64,000 nucleotides of DNA, taken from NCBI RefSeq assembly GCF_014633365.1, contig NC_068341.1, positions 2,666,001-2,730,000 on the forward strand. Reading direction: 5' to 3'. Positions 46,308 to 59,642 of the stretch are shown here, piece after piece (the stretch's first letter is position 1; every line of letters begins with the position of its first letter). This DNA comes from Diospyros lotus (Eukaryota > Streptophyta > Magnoliopsida > Ericales > Ebenaceae). The translations under genes were made by a program, and so were the position numbers. The notes beneath the pieces are model-generated. The model ran no database searches and had not been told where the DNA came from. It saw only the letters and a list, made by a program, of their open reading frames with translations.

Positions 46308-46362
<55 letters not shown>
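46308..46362. repeat. AAT trinucleotide microsatellite
   Basis: About 18 units of AAT. It gives poly-Asn or poly-Leu frames on the two strands, which are artefacts. Confidence 0.97.
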
Positions 46363-46369
46363 GCAGAAG

Positions 46370-46720
46370 AGGAAGCTGCAAGGGATATTATATTGTTGCC
46401 AAACCAGCATATCCAGCCAATGCTTGCTGAATGCATTGGGGACAGAAAACATAATTGGGGCAGGGAAAGTCAAGATCACCCGCTAAGACTTTGTTCATCA
46501 CTTTAAATTGTTTGTGCCAGGCCATGTGCTCTCTACCCAGCCAGTAGTTTCACTGGATGGTGGGTTTGAGAGAGAGCCCTCTGCAGCTGCAAGGCTGGTC
46601 ATGGAGTTGGGTCCCCAGCCCATCCACAATGCACATGTTCACACCATTTCTTCAGGTGTTTACAGTTCTGTCACAAACATACAAACATGCAGGCCCGTTA
46701 TATCCGTCTAGTTTGGATGT
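46370..46720 (+). other. Moderate-complexity noncoding stretch, possible gene fragment
   Basis: More GC-balanced than its surroundings and free of obvious repeats. A 67-codon plus-strand frame (46508-46711) crosses most of it but shows no domain and begins and ends arbitrarily. It could be an exon fragment or an untranslated transcript region. Confidence 0.25.
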
Positions 46721-48514
46721 ATTGTGTGGCTAGCTAGCAAACTTAATTACAAAGTTCAATTATTTGAAACCATATATATATATATATATATGTTTGTGTG
46801 TGTGTGTGTATAACACTCATGACTCATGAATCCCCTCGACTTTGAAAATTAGTTTATTTATAGTAAAGTTGAGCTTTGAGTTAACTTCATCAAATACGTA
46901 ACATGAATGGTACTTCATAAATTTTGAGAAAAGAAAATAAATACAGATTAGTATCCATATGATATATACGAGAAACACACTTATTAAGTATATATTCAGA
47001 CTACAAATTATATTTTTTATTTACGAGACTTCATAAATTGGGCTAAATTAATATTAATTGTTAGAAATTTTAAAAATAAATTAAGGAAAGGTAATCTTAA
47101 CCAGTATCCTAAAATAATTTTATTGGCTAATGATAAATATAAAGTATTTTATTATATTTTATTAACTAACAAAATTGATTTGAACAAAGCTTACCCATTA
47201 AGAAATTAATAGTAATAAATATAAGTGATGTAGAACCATAATATAACTATGAAATGAACTACGTACTCGGACACTCGACTTTGACATTTTCTGATACTTT
47301 GAATTAATGCTATACTTGAGTGTCCAAATAGCATTTCCAAAGTTACTTTCATTAATCGATAATCAGAATGAATTAACATCTCAAATCATAAATCGATATA
47401 ATCAAAGCTACTTTCATTAATTATAACCTAATTAAACATATTGTTACATCAACAAGTGCACCAGAGAAAGGGAATTCCCTTTTTATGTATTTCCATAGCG
47501 CACTTTTGGAGTTTCATGGATGGAAACGAATCAATTTAAGTTAGCAACCGATCGAAGAGATGATGATAATAACAACCAACAATGGGCACTGCAGTCACAT
47601 TAATAATAATAATAATGTTAATAATAGAGAGGTTGTTGTCCTCATAATGTAGCCCTCATGCATGAATAAGCAGCTCTTACGGGTCCCTTGCGATGGCTTG
47701 TGGCATTTAAAAACCTATTATTCTGTTGGCCGAGAAGGATATATAGCTTACAGATGAAGTTAGTTTTAAAGTGTTCAGCATCAAATTATGTCCCAACCCT
47801 TTCACAATGTACCCTATTGCTTTTAAACAATCATTTCAGTACACACACACACATACATATATAAACTTAATTGGCATGGTGTTTGGCTTTAAACTACAAG
47901 TCTACAAATATTGTTATATTTAGGGGATCACAGTTTAACCTAAGAATATGAGTCTTTCGCAATATATATATATATATATTGAACTTATTGATTTTTAAAA
48001 CTAAAATATCTTAAATCTTGGTATATAGTAGGACACTATATAACTTGTTGGTGTTGGGTATTCTTTTCTTCTTCTTTTTTTGTTGGATAAAAAGGAAAAA
48101 AACTTTAGGAGTATAGATAATTAGGTGAAGTACATTCAATTAATTAGTGCCTAATTAAGAGAGGTAGTGCTTAAGTATATCGACTGTTCATTGGATACTT
48201 GATCATCCATTACTCATGAATAAAATTAATGCCTTGATTTGGCTTCCTTAGTAGTACCATGAATTTTCATCTCATTAAATTTGTGTGGATTGTACCCCAT
48301 AAAAGATAAACAATACATATGCAAGAGCTTGTGAACTAGCCAACCCAACTTTTCTAACTTCACTTGGTCTACAAATGGTAGTATTAGTACTGTTAGGCAT
48401 TTCACTCAACCCTAAACCAGACTGATTTAGTTTGAATTAGACGTATACATGACTTCTTGTAACAAACAAAATATATATGGTGAAGTATAAGCTTTCCTAA
48501 CAAAACCCAATATT

Positions 48515-48870
48515 TAGATAGACAAATCTATATTTTTGTCTATGTATTATTTTTTTTTATGTAACTATTCAAACTTTTCATTATTTTGATTACATCATTA
48601 TACTTACATTTTCGAGTTAATTTAACATCTATATTTTGACTTAGAAAAAAAGTTAAATTAATTTATCTCACTTTATTTTTTTTAACACATTAAAGTATAT
48701 GACTAAATTGATTTGAAAATGGAGATATAAAAATTTGGGTTATAGCACGAATAAAAGTTAAAGTATATGATTTAAATTGACTTAAAAATACAAGTTTATA
48801 GGATAATTGAAATAACAAAAAAATATGTAAAAAGTCATAAAAAAAAATTTAAAATTTAGCTATTCAGATA
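48515..48870. mobile_element. Foldback MITE, copy c
   Basis: The left arm (AAATCTATATTTTTGTC, then CAAACTTTTCATTATTTTGA) is mirrored by the right arm (AATTGAAATAACAAAAAAATA, then AAAATTTAGCTATTC). It shares the repeated arm units with copies at 28857 and 31071. Confidence 0.55.
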
Positions 48871-50639
48871 CATGCATAAAGAAAGTTGTCTTAGTTATCT
48901 GTGGAGAGATGTACTCGTTGAGGCAAAACCCGCAAAACCCGCCCCACATCTAACCAATCGTCACCAAAAGGCTACACACATTACATGTATAGTAAAGAGA
49001 CAGTCCTGTCCATAGAGATAGTAAAGAAGTGAGGCATGGAAGAGGCAAGTATTGTGGGCAAGTTAATGCATGGGACCTAATGAACTAGCATTTGTGAACA
49101 AGTGGTCCTTAACATTGTTGGAGAATTATTATTATTATTATTATTATTATAGCTCCTTCCTAACTGGTGGCACTAGTTTATTTGGATTAGACCTATGCGT
49201 TCTGGGTGTAGGGCTAATTTTACATGGACCCATTGGAAGGATTTCATTTAATCAAGTGGGACTTGTGGCACCCAAATTTGCTATATATGAGAATTGGGAA
49301 ATATGATTGTTTGTAATGATTTGTGTCGGTGAATGCTAGATTAATTTGGTTGGGTTGGTTTCCCTTTTGGTGGAGATCGATTTAAAACATTACTTTATTA
49401 TTCAATAGCAAAATTTCTTTGAATTAGGCTTATATGAAACATCAAAAGGTATTTTTGTCTTACAAAATGTAATGTTTAAAAGTGTTTTTTCAATCCCTTT
49501 TAGTAGGTGGCCATATTGGTAAAAGTTAGAGAAAAATAAAACACAGAATCTAATTTTAATTAAGATACTGTTAATTTGAAGATCAATTCATAATTTAATT
49601 TGATTAAAATTTGATCAGCGCGTTCACGACACATGACTATAATTTGAATGGTGGATGAGATTGATTTTAGAGTTTCTCTTTCAATAGATTTTTATGATAG
49701 TTTGTTAAGTTTTTATTTGATGAGATCTCTCTTTTTTTTTTTTTTTGTAGTTTTGTTTTTAAGGATGGTTATTCATAAAGATATATTTGAAGTTGTTTGG
49801 TTTTTATATATTTATAGCTCCTCATCTTTCTTAAAAGATGGACTAGGTTATGAGCCCAAGGGGCTGGCACTGGACAAGCCCAATAAATATGGACCATCCA
49901 GGCCCATCTTCTGCTATAAATTTAATACACCTTTTTCCTTCTTTGAATTAAACAAAATCACTCTATTGGGACAATAATTATAAGACAATCACATGTCCTA
50001 AAATTTATAGTCACAGGGACAATAACAAACCATGCTATTATTGGGTGAAGTCAGTTATGTTTTATATTCTCTTGTTTATAAGCAAAAGCAAGATATGTTG
50101 TGGTAACGAGACTTGTTCAATAAAGGAAGTTAAATTTGTCGAATTTGGGTGATCGACGTGTATTGATGTTCTACATATTATCATGGATAACAAAAAAATA
50201 ATTTTTTTATTTGATATTATAGACAAAAACGAGGGGTTTAATTAGAGAAATGGCCACCGTCTCATCCCATTTTATTCCATGATCTAGGACCCAAAAAAAA
50301 AAAAAATTGGAATGCATCAATAAAATGGTTCATATAAAAATGCCCATCCCTATATATATATATATATATATATGATGTGGGAATACCCTATAAAGAGAAA
50401 AATACTCTATTATCTCTAAGAGTTCATTAATTATCATTCATCATGTGTACCTTATATCTCCAAATTATGCCTCCAAAGAGACCTATTGATTCAATTCGAA
50501 TTGATCCATTAGTGACATGAGAGATTTGAGTGGACTTAATTAGTCTATTTTTATGGACCTAGTCAATTGAGAATCTCTCTAATATATTAGAAATATTTTA
50601 AATCTTTTAATTAAGAATCTTAGTCTACCAACTAAACTA

Positions 50640-50838
50640 CACTTTTTGATGTCACTGAACGCTATCTATAAATAGAAATTAACTCTTAAAGATAGAATTA
50701 TGTTGATAAAATCTTACTTTGTATTAGCTTGATTTCTTTTTACTGACTTGATTGTTGGAATTCTTTTGAGAGACAAAAAATCCTACCTTTAAATGTACTT
50801 AGCTCGAGAGAGAACTCTATAATCAGTTTAACATCATA
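50640..50838 (+). repeat. LTR-like remnant, copy 2
   Basis: CTATAAATAG (near 50666) is followed by TTTTACTGACTTGATTG and AAAAAATCCTACCTTT in the same order as 44988-45215, with substitutions. It directly abuts the palindromic MITE at 50845. Confidence 0.4.
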
Positions 50839-50844
50839 ATTTAT

Positions 50845-51263
50845 AGGGTTAATAACTTGATTTATCCTTAACTTTGGGCTATTTTTCAATTTTATCATAT
50901 TTTAAGAATTATTTCAATTTGGTTTTCATATTTTAAGATTAATGTTAATTTTATTCTTAATTGACTTGGCATGTGGCCCAGCTAAGGTAGCGTGTTAATG
51001 TGTCCAATAATTGACACATAAACAAAACGAGACCTAAATTAAAATAATTCTTAAAATAGAATAAAATTAAAGAATAACTCAAAGTTGAGAATAAAATTGC
51101 TTGTGTCAATTATTGAATAAATTAACATGCCACGTCAGTTGGGCCAAACGTCAAGTCAATCAAGGATAAAATTGATATCAGTCTTAAAATATGAGGACTA
51201 AATTAAAATAAGATAAAATTGAAAAAATATTCAAAGTTGAGAATAAATTAGGCTATTACCCCT
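50845..51263. mobile_element. Palindromic MITE (419 bp)
   Basis: Left end AGGGTTAATAACTTGATTTA; right end read inward AGGGGTAATAGCCTAATTTA. Inverted arms of roughly 180 bp cover most of the element, with a short centre around CAATAATTGACAC. Flanked by AATTTAT on both sides (50838-50844 and 51264-51270). The long arms and GGGGTAATA-type ends suggest a Mutator-like foldback MITE, but a 7-bp duplication is shorter than the usual 9 bp. Confidence 0.75.
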
Positions 51264-51775
51264 AATTTATATACATATGCTATGAATACAAATTAATTAA
51301 ACTAGATGGCATTAGTTTTGTGGGCACCTAAGTGATAGAATAATTATCTAATAATGGCTTCATTAGATCTAGCTTTATGTCTTGAAAGGATATTTAATTT
51401 TGTTTCTTAATTTATTGGGGTTCATGGAATGGATCAGTTGGAAGCTTCGGAGCTAGCTTGTGTACAATGACCAGCACATATCTCCTAGAATGAAGGAATA
51501 AGATCAAAAATCTCAATATGAGACTACTTCCTATAATATATATAGTGATTAATTCTAATTTTGATAAATTTAAAATAAATTGCATTTTATATACCTTAGG
51601 AATGAAGTCGTCGGGAATAATTCTAATTCCTCCAAATATATGTAGAATCACTATTCCTAAATAATTTCTAATAAGGGACGTAATTATAAATAATTATATT
51701 TAAATTATTATAAATAGAGAATACTATTTTATTTTGAGTAAATATTTTCAATTACAATTTATATCTTCTTTATTT

Positions 51776-51930
51776 GGGATGATCGTTATTATGTGGCCCC
51801 CAATGTTCGTGTCATCGATTACACCAAAAAAAAGGTAAAATACACGTTGGATCTTTAGTTCTTGTGTAGAGCGAAGATCAAATTGACAACTCACCGGATT
51901 AACACCAACATACTACTCATTCAACCACTT
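51776..51930 (+). repeat. Dispersed repeat, copy 2 (pair with 42256-42410)
   Basis: Direct-orientation partner of 42256-42410; see shared landmarks there. It continues with GGATTAACACCAACATACT where copy 1 has AAATTAACATTAATATATT. Confidence 0.5.
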
Positions 51931-53658
51931 AATCTATGTCTTGGAGGTTTTATCTTCCTTACTTTATCTTTATGATCCTTGTTTTTCATCAAAGTGACTT
52001 TCTTGACAAGTCATGATCTAATCTTTACGTTATTTACTTTACAAATTTGTTAACCCTAAATTCTGCTTATAGTCAGAATCACTTGTTAATCTCTTCAAAT
52101 AAAATTAATATATTAATAACTAATTATTTGCATGATCACAAACATAACAAAAGTTAGGCGTCGTCCAAAATGGATGCACCATCAAGGGCCAATTAAGAGC
52201 TGGATCCCTGTGCATATTGAACAATTCCATTGCCTCTTTTGGTGAGTGTGTTACTGTTATGTTTTTGGGTGCTAAATAATAAGCTATGAAGCGTACTATA
52301 CTTTGTATTTGGAGTTGTTTAGGGCACTTAATTTGCACAATCCAAACTGCAGCTTTGATTTTGTCAATTAATAAAAGGCCTAATTGACCCTCATGTGTCC
52401 CAAAACAACCCAAAGAAAAAAGTAAGGGAAGCTAGAGAGAGAGGTTGAGATCACTCTATTAACTTGGGGAATGTTCTTTCTTAATTTCTTTTGCTTTATA
52501 TACTACTTGGAGAATGTTTTAAACTCTTAAAAGATGATTACAAAAGAGGAGGGAGAGGCCACATTCCTTAATTGATCAACATGAGTCTTAATTTTGTTAA
52601 TCAAAAACATTGAAATAGGTAATTTAACTGGCTAGCAACTTTACAAAATTAGATCTTTGAGCCTGCAAAACCAACACTCAAACAAGACTATTGAAATACA
52701 TGAAAATCAGCAGAGTAATGATCCAACCATTGCCTTTAATTAACTACCGATCATATGATGGGCATAAAGCACACACAAATTAGCATACAAACTTAAGATG
52801 TAACAGAATAGATATGGAAGTAATATTGTCCCAACAAGAAATTAAACTCAATATCCTTCGAAAGTTCGTCAGAGTTATTCAAATAACTACTCGAGTTTCT
52901 TTCACATATTGAATGATTTTCATCTATCTATATAATTAATACGTGCACAATTAGAGATGAAAAGAGATATATGACAATAAATAGAGATGATATATTGCAG
53001 AGAAAATTTATGTAATCGATCTTTCCTAGTAAAATAAAAGTTGTGATATAGAAATTTAAAGACTTAGCAAAATTTTTCATGAGGGATTGTTCAGCTACCC
53101 TATCCATCCGTTAATATAGGAATTATACCTCATAATAAAGATTATCATATATATAGGAATTATACCTCATCTCATAATGCCATTCATAAACCAGATATCA
53201 AATGTGCATGCACCGTAGTTAGCCAAAACAGAAAGAAAAGAAAGATTAATTCATGGAACATGACTCAGAATATTTATGTTATTCTCTAAGTAGAGTCTAA
53301 TTAGATTCAACATGAGAGAAAACTAAATATAACCTCGCATAAACAAAACAACAATCTCAGTGTCACAAATGGAGCTAGCTAGCTTAGACGATTGAATCTG
53401 AAATACCCACTTATGATAATTAATCAATTAGTTAATATAACTCAAGTTCCATTGATAACATTTTGAACTGTGAAGGAAAACAGTAATTTTAGGCCAGAAA
53501 GAACCTTCTGTCATGTCTGTAGATGGACAAGAACCAACACTACCTCAAATAAGCTTTCAAGTGTGACAAGTTACAACTCCATTCTCCCTTTCATTCTCTG
53601 TACACTGTAGAACTCTCTCAACTAAACGTAGGTGCATCAATGTAGCAACATTTAATGA

Positions 53659-54201
53659 CTATGGGTTGTGACCAAGCCGCAGCTCCAAATCGATTTCATT
53701 TCCATTTTCATTCCTATTCTTCTCCCTCTCTTCTTTCATCCCGTCTTCCCGAATTTGCAAGCTCAAATCAGCTCCCGTATACTCCTCCGAATCCGCAGTC
53801 AAATGAGCTGTATGGTATGCGTGCGGGAAACTAGGGTTTGGTGCCCGAAAGCGCATTTGATAGTTCATCTGTGCTCCCAAAGCGGCATAGTACTGTAACT
53901 GTTGGCTTGAATTTGGTGCAAAATACACACAGGCCACGCACTCTTCAATATTAGTACTAATTTTGTTGGTCAACACAGGCGACTGATCGGCGACATGATG
54001 CTTGGCCTTAGGCTTCAGCTTGGCTTTATCTTTCCTGTGTATGTTCATGTGCCCTCCCAGGGCTTGAGCGTTGGTGAAGCCGCGCTTACAGAAGCTGCAG
54101 TCGTAGGACCGGCTGCCTGTGCCTGAAATCTCACTGTTGATTTTCCCTGGCTGATCATCCGTGCTTGAAGTTTCTGAGCTTCCATGTTTGGCTGAATCCA
54201 T
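53659..54201 (-). CDS. C2H2 zinc-finger transcription factor with EAR motif, TAC1-like
   Basis: 180 residues, single exon, ATG at 54201 and TAG at 53659. One plant-type C2H2 finger at 33-55 (Cys35, Cys38, His51, His55) contains the DNA-contacting QALGGH signature (46-51). A basic stretch, [13 protein letters not shown], follows and probably gives nuclear localisation. The C-terminus has an EAR repression motif DLELRL (171-176), so the protein is likely a repressor recruiting TOPLESS-type co-repressors. The finger sequence [20 protein letters not shown] and the terminal DLELRLG fit the TAC1 (telomerase activator)/SUPERMAN-RABBIT EARS group, nearest to TAC1 by memory. A TA-repeat at about 54291-54310 lies 90 bp upstream and could serve as the TATA region. 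The subgroup within the family is uncertain. Confidence 0.92.
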   Translation of the reverse strand: MDSAKHGSSETSSTDDQPGKINSEISGTGSRSYDCSFCKRGFTNAQALGGHMNIHRKDKAKLKPKAKHHVADQSPVLTNKISTNIEECVACVYFAPNSSQQLQYYAALGAQMNYQMRFRAPNPSFPHAYHTAHLTADSEEYTGADLSLQIREDGMKEEREKNRNENGNEIDLELRLGHNP

Positions 54202-54311
54202 ATCAAAAGGGTCTTCTTTTGGGGGATACTTCTAAGAGCTCCTATAGCTAGGTCAAAATAATAAGGCATTACCATATTGGTGATCCAATATATATATATA
54301 TATATATATCT

Positions 54312-57270
54312 TCCTTGGAATTTAGCTAGTTGGAAGTTTCTTCTTAGCCGTCTCTGTAAATGTAACTATCCTTGCATTGTTTTTTTTTTTTAATCCTAAT
54401 TTCTCTAGAAGAAACTTCGTGGAACTGAAGTAGTGATGATGAATTAATGACTGATAACACAAGAATTTTAACATATGAAATGGGTCACGTACAAACAGAT
54501 GAAGTAAACCGAGTTTGAGTGCTTAATTTGATAATGTTTAATTTGCTTCATTTCATGAAAAAAGTTCTTGCAATATGCCAATTACCAGATTAGCATAAGC
54601 CAATCGTTTCCATCATATAGTTAATTGCAACTAGAACCAATGATGTTTGTTTGTCCAAAATATAATCTATTCTCAAAGCCAAAATGTGAGAAGATCAATT
54701 TATCTTTTCCATGGGCTTAAAAGTTACCAAATTAAGAACAAATATATATATATAGTTTTACCTTCTGTGCGTCACTCCTTTCTCCTCCTAATTAATTAAT
54801 CTGAATGTTACATATGGGAATGAGATGTCATGTTATCAATTAATATACAAAAGATATATATATACATACATACATATATATATATATGTAAATATCAAAA
54901 TTCAATGTCTTTTAAAGTTCAAGATTAAACTCCGAGAGCTAGCTAGTATTCTCAGTCACTCAATGCAAGCTAGCTCCAACTACTAAACACCTTGATAATG
55001 AGGGAGAAAGGGTCAGAAAGCAAACAAGGAACAGATCATGCAACACCATTGCTGTCATTAAAAGTACCCCAACTCCTTGTTAACGTACCATGTGTCTTCT
55101 AGTGCACATATATGCTAATTTAGTACGGATAGTTCCTCCAGTTTCTGGGATTGAAGACGGCCACAAATACGCGTTTATATACATTAGTATTGATGATGGA
55201 TGTTTTGTTTTGACTTGCCCTACGATAGAAATTAGTACTAGCAGACGGCCTCTTTTCGCGAAGCTTTGAAACCATTAAGAATATAAGAATAAAATAAAGT
55301 AGCCTTTGTACAGATGGAAGTACAGCATCAATATGATAATAACATAAGTACTGGAGATCGACATCGCTTCAACAGACAACCTGGTCATTGCTGACAATTA
55401 AGTTTGAATCAACTGTACGTATATATCGATATATATATGTATCTGTGGCCATAAAATTGTTAAATAATAATTAAAAAATTCTCATAGATGAAGACCCGCC
55501 AGCTTTTGCACGCTGACCACCTCTGATCAGTCTCGAATCTCCAGTTGTCGGTGACAATTGAGGGTGGCAATAGCATTTTTGAAAATAAAAATTCAGGAAA
55601 TAGAAGGGTTGAGTGTAACCCTTAGATTCGAAATGCACAGAGGGTAGGATACGAGGACCAGATACCATTATCTGCTCCGAAATTGGCCCACTAGCCACAT
55701 AGGCCCTTTAAAATAGGCCTTGCTGCCTGTTTGGTAGGCCTATTAAATTGGCCTAACCGCAATTGACGACCCATTAGATATGACCCCAGAAGTCTTTTAC
55801 GTGTAAATATTGCTCAACCCCCTTATCAAAAAAAAAATATATATATATATATATGCCTAGCCACCATTTACGGCCTAATAAATTCTGCCCAGCTTCCACT
55901 GTTGGCCCAATAAACTCAACCCAGCCGCCACTCTATATTCGGCCCAACCGTCAATGTCGGCCCACTAAATTCGGCCCAGCTGCCATTGTAGGGGAAGAAT
56001 AAAGCATGAAAAAATAGGATTTCCAACGTGGCAAAACACTAACAGGTTTGAGTTAACCTATGACTATTTACAATCCAACATTGCATATGCATTGTTGCTG
56101 ACATATGGAGAGACAGGACATGCTAATGCAAAACCCACAAAAAAGAGAGGCACTGCCACTAATTAAATTGAAAGTATATGGGGCTGATCGCACGAATCCT
56201 CAACTTGGTACTATTGAAATGTATGTGCTAATGCTGCCTTTTGTCGTGGTGCAAACTGAACCCAACTGCTCCACTCAACCCTATATGGGTGGTCCAAAAA
56301 TAACACTAATTAAGGGCAATTAAGGATGAGCTAGTGAAGAAGAAGTTAAAGATGGTGCTTGGATGACCTCACTTTCTAATACTGATCTCAACCCCGCGTG
56401 AAGTGATCTATAAGGAGCCAAAAGCCCAAGGCAAAAGTCAAATGATCGCGCAAGTGATATGTCGGATTTGTATCGATAGATCGTGAATTTGATTCTCATT
56501 TTACAGAATGAGATAAACTTTCACATCTATAATTTAGCTCCTCTATTAAAATTAAGAGCACGACTAACGAGGACCATGTAAGGACGATTATCTCAAATAT
56601 AAAAAGACAAAGACTAGATTTAAAAAAAAAAAAATTGTAATTAAAAAATAATAATAATATAATAGATATATTTTATTTTTAATTAATTTTATTAGTTAAT
56701 GATAAACATACTGTATTTTAAATCATCAATCAATAAAATTGTTCAGATGTTAAAAATAAATTATAATAAATATATGTTAAAAAACAATACTTTTTGTCTT
56801 AGTAATTAAATATACTAGTGACAATAATTAACATTACCCTTAAAAAATAATAATTTCTCATCTTTTCAAATAATTTGACTTAGTAATATTTATATAATAG
56901 AATAGATGAAAAAAATTAATATTAATATAATCAATTTGAAAAATATAACATTCATTCAAGTCTTTATATCATTAAAAAAATGATAAAATAATAAGGGTGT
57001 GTTTGATTGCATTATTTAGAATTTAATTCTAAATAATGATTGCTTAAAAAATAAAAATCACCCCACTCTTAAAAAATAAATTTCATGAAAAAAAACTTTG
57101 AATGCTTATATCATATACATGTTTCATAAAAAAATTAAGAATGTTTGATTACTTCTATAAAAAATGTGTGCAATCAAACACTCTAAATTCTTTTTAAACG
57201 GACATTTATTATTTTAATTTAAACTAACAGAAAGTAAGAAATTGACTGTAGTATATTATTATTTTTTTTT
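54312..57270. other. Intergenic region upstream of the zinc-finger gene
   Basis: No gene recognised. It holds the zinc-finger gene's probable promoter (near 54210-55000), TA microsatellites (54850-54886, 55838-55853) and the GGCCCA-rich repeats at 55680-55995. AT-rich low-complexity sequence fills 56600-57270. Confidence 0.5.
55680..55995. repeat. Degenerate ~33-bp tandem repeats rich in GGCC(C/T)A
   Basis: At least six imperfect units of the type CGGCCCA-TAAA-TC-CCCAGC-GCCACT-TAT occur across the stretch, with a TA-run interruption at 55838-55853. The GGCCCA/TGGGCC hexamers match the site II type element common in plant promoters. No coding. Confidence 0.6.
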
Positions 57271-59642
57271 ATAAAAATAACGTTAAAGAGCAGTAGGTTC
57301 TGCTGAAGAAATGAGGCAGCCGATTCTGCAGCAACGGGTAAGATCACAATTTTCAAAGATTCAAATACCGAATTCACTACGCATGGCACATGTCATGTTG
57401 CCCAGTAATATTTATATACCACCATGCCAAAAGAACACAACTTTCCATGTAGTCCAGTACATATGTATATACAGAAAGTGTTTTTAAGAGTAAGACACCC
57501 AATTTGCATCATGATAATGATCATGCAATCCAACAGAAGATTCATATCATATCAGAACAACAAGAAGTGAAAATGCATATTTCCATCCAGAATGCATCTT
57601 TGCTACACGTTACAACAAAAAATTGAGAGGCATTTGAACTGTTCATTAGGCCAAGACAAAGGTATACTATTAAATATCATCTTGGTAGGTTTCTAGAAGT
57701 TCCGACGGCAAGATGGCATCGATCAAGGACGGACTAACCAGATTATTTCCGAAAAAGACAGTCATGCTTGTGGGTGATTGATTCGCAAGCCAACCAGACA
57801 ATTTGAAGGAGACAGACCGCACTCATCCACCCCATTCACAAGGCCTCTGGTTTCACCATTAGCTGGTGTACTTGAAAAACGCTACCATGTAGATCCCATT
57901 CCAGGATATAAAGCATAAACCAAACTAGATACAGAGAGGGTCATTGAGAGAAGTGAATACCACAAAGGATTATGACACACGTTGCCAAAGGGCAATGTCA
58001 TACAATTGTATGTATTGCATGATCCCAATCAGTCTGAGTCATCTGATCTACTGATCCTGATATCCCTCCAAGCATATTGAACCCTTCAAAAATTCATGCA
58101 GCAATGTTCCACAAAACTGCTGAGTACAAAAGGAAAGAATGCATTTTAAATATACATCTCTACTTTGAGGTAAGTAAAGCATGAGGAACCATGAATTATT
58201 GGATAATGCGTACATATGTACACTTAATGATAAAAGAATTTTCTATCTGCATCCAAAGCTCTCCAAGGATAGTTGGAAAGCTCACACATATATATACACA
58301 TATGTTGCTAAATTGGAAAGCTGCTGTATTGTGCAAGTCTGCGATGTTGAAATCATTACAATAACTGGGAGTGAAAAACATTATGCTACGCTAATGTCAC
58401 AATGCCATGCGAATATCACATCTAATGATAAAGCTCAATGATCACATGTGCTTATGCAGGGGAGTGAAGTAAAACAATCGTACAAGAGCCTAATATTTGT
58501 TCCAGCCTATAAAGCACTTAACACTTCTTAGGGGTTGCTGTACCTGTGGCACTTATGTGTTGGACACTACGACATGTATTGGGCACGCATGTTTTCTAAT
58601 AATTTGTTAAAAGGATATGGAAGATGCATATCCCTTATGCAGACACTCGTATGACATGCACATCCTTAATTGGGACACTTCGAAGACTAAAACATAAGGT
58701 TTCTTTTTTAGTCTTCAGTTTTAAGACTTGGTAACTACATTTTCTTTTTACATGTTTTGATTGCACGACTGTTCAGTTTTCATACCCTACATACTGCTAT
58801 TCTCCAGCTCTTTAAATATTGACTGAATTGTAACAGACAAAGACAACTGGATTGTGAGTTAATTTTTAATTAAATTAGAATTATTATTTGAAATTTTGAC
58901 TTACGAATTTTAAATGCATATTTGTGAGTTGTCATATAGTTTTGATACTTTATTATGCTTTAAAAATATACAAAATTATTTTATTAATTAACATATCTCA
59001 ATCACATCGTGTCCTACATTTTTTAAAATGTGTTTTCCTGTGTCCCTGTCTTCATAGTTCCGCCTTCCTCCACAAGGACGAATGAGAAACACCTAGATGA
59101 AGGGAAAAAATATGCAAACAAGTTGTTCGACGTGGAAGTCCAAGAATGCCATGAGTGCTTGAGGCACCTCACATTCTTTTAGTTTTATCTCTCCTCTTTC
59201 TAAAAGTTAAACTTATTTTCCTTTGTTAAATCCAGCATTCAGGAAACAAAAATCTCATAGCAACATTGTGACATGCAGCTCAGTGTCATGAGCACATCAC
59301 TGCATCAATATTGAGCAAATGTTGAACCAGGGAATTGGAAAACAAGATGAACGCCCAACTGGGCTAAAAAGTCCAAATTAGCATTGCATGAAAAGTGCCA
59401 GTTATGCACCTAGATGGGTAATTACTGTTGGTTTACAGGGCAGATAGGACCATTACTTCCAAAAGACCAAAAGAAAGGTACCGCCATTTATCATTTTAGT
59501 TTAATATACTATGTATCCCTACCACAAGTCTAGGTGAAACATATACCTCTTGTAGAAAAATATCTAGAACGTATAACCAAGGAGAGGAGAAATTCAGTTA
59601 TCAATTACCAGATGGTTCAAGGCGCTCTTTTCAATCTTCCAC
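57271..59642. other. Region downstream of the FHA gene; possible long 3' UTR or lncRNA
   Basis: 57290-58470 and 59050-59642 have balanced composition unlike the AT-rich flanks, yet no long open frame. 58181-58441 is open for 86 codons on plus without a motif. The 3' UTR of the FHA gene (minus strand) must lie just left of 59643. 58520-59070 holds GGACAC-rich repeat sequence. I cannot assign a transcript. Confidence 0.35.
58520..59070. repeat. Probable degenerate transposon remnant with GGACAC/GTGTCC motifs
   Basis: GTTGGACACTACGACATGT near 58560 and GGGACACTTCGAAGAC near 58673 are answered by GTGTCCTACATTTT and GTGTCCCTGTC near 59010-59052 in inverted sense, around an AT-rich middle. The pattern suggests inverted arms of an old element. 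Borders are unclear. Confidence 0.35.

Larger units (their letters stand above)
41810..53640. other. Long AT-rich intergenic region with repeats, no gene recognised
   Basis: No supported protein gene or RNA gene in about 11.8 kb. It contains a CT microsatellite (43565-43604), an AAT microsatellite (46308-46362), a foldback MITE (48515-48870), a palindromic MITE (50845-51263) and LTR-like remnants (44988-45215, 50640-50838). The remaining open frames (for example 49648-49977 and 52120-52413) are short, compositionally AT-biased and without motifs. Confidence 0.5.

Noticed and set aside
46228..46486. Overlapping open frames with poly-Asn (plus) and poly-Leu (minus)
   Set aside because: Both are generated by the AAT microsatellite at 46308-46362; no domain outside the repeat.
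49648..49977. 109-codon plus-strand frame
   Set aside because: Phe/Tyr/Leu-rich from T-rich sequence including a poly-T run; no motif.
52120..52413. 97-codon minus-strand frame in less AT-rich DNA
   Set aside because: No domain, no homologous feature recognised, no supporting splice or promoter signals.
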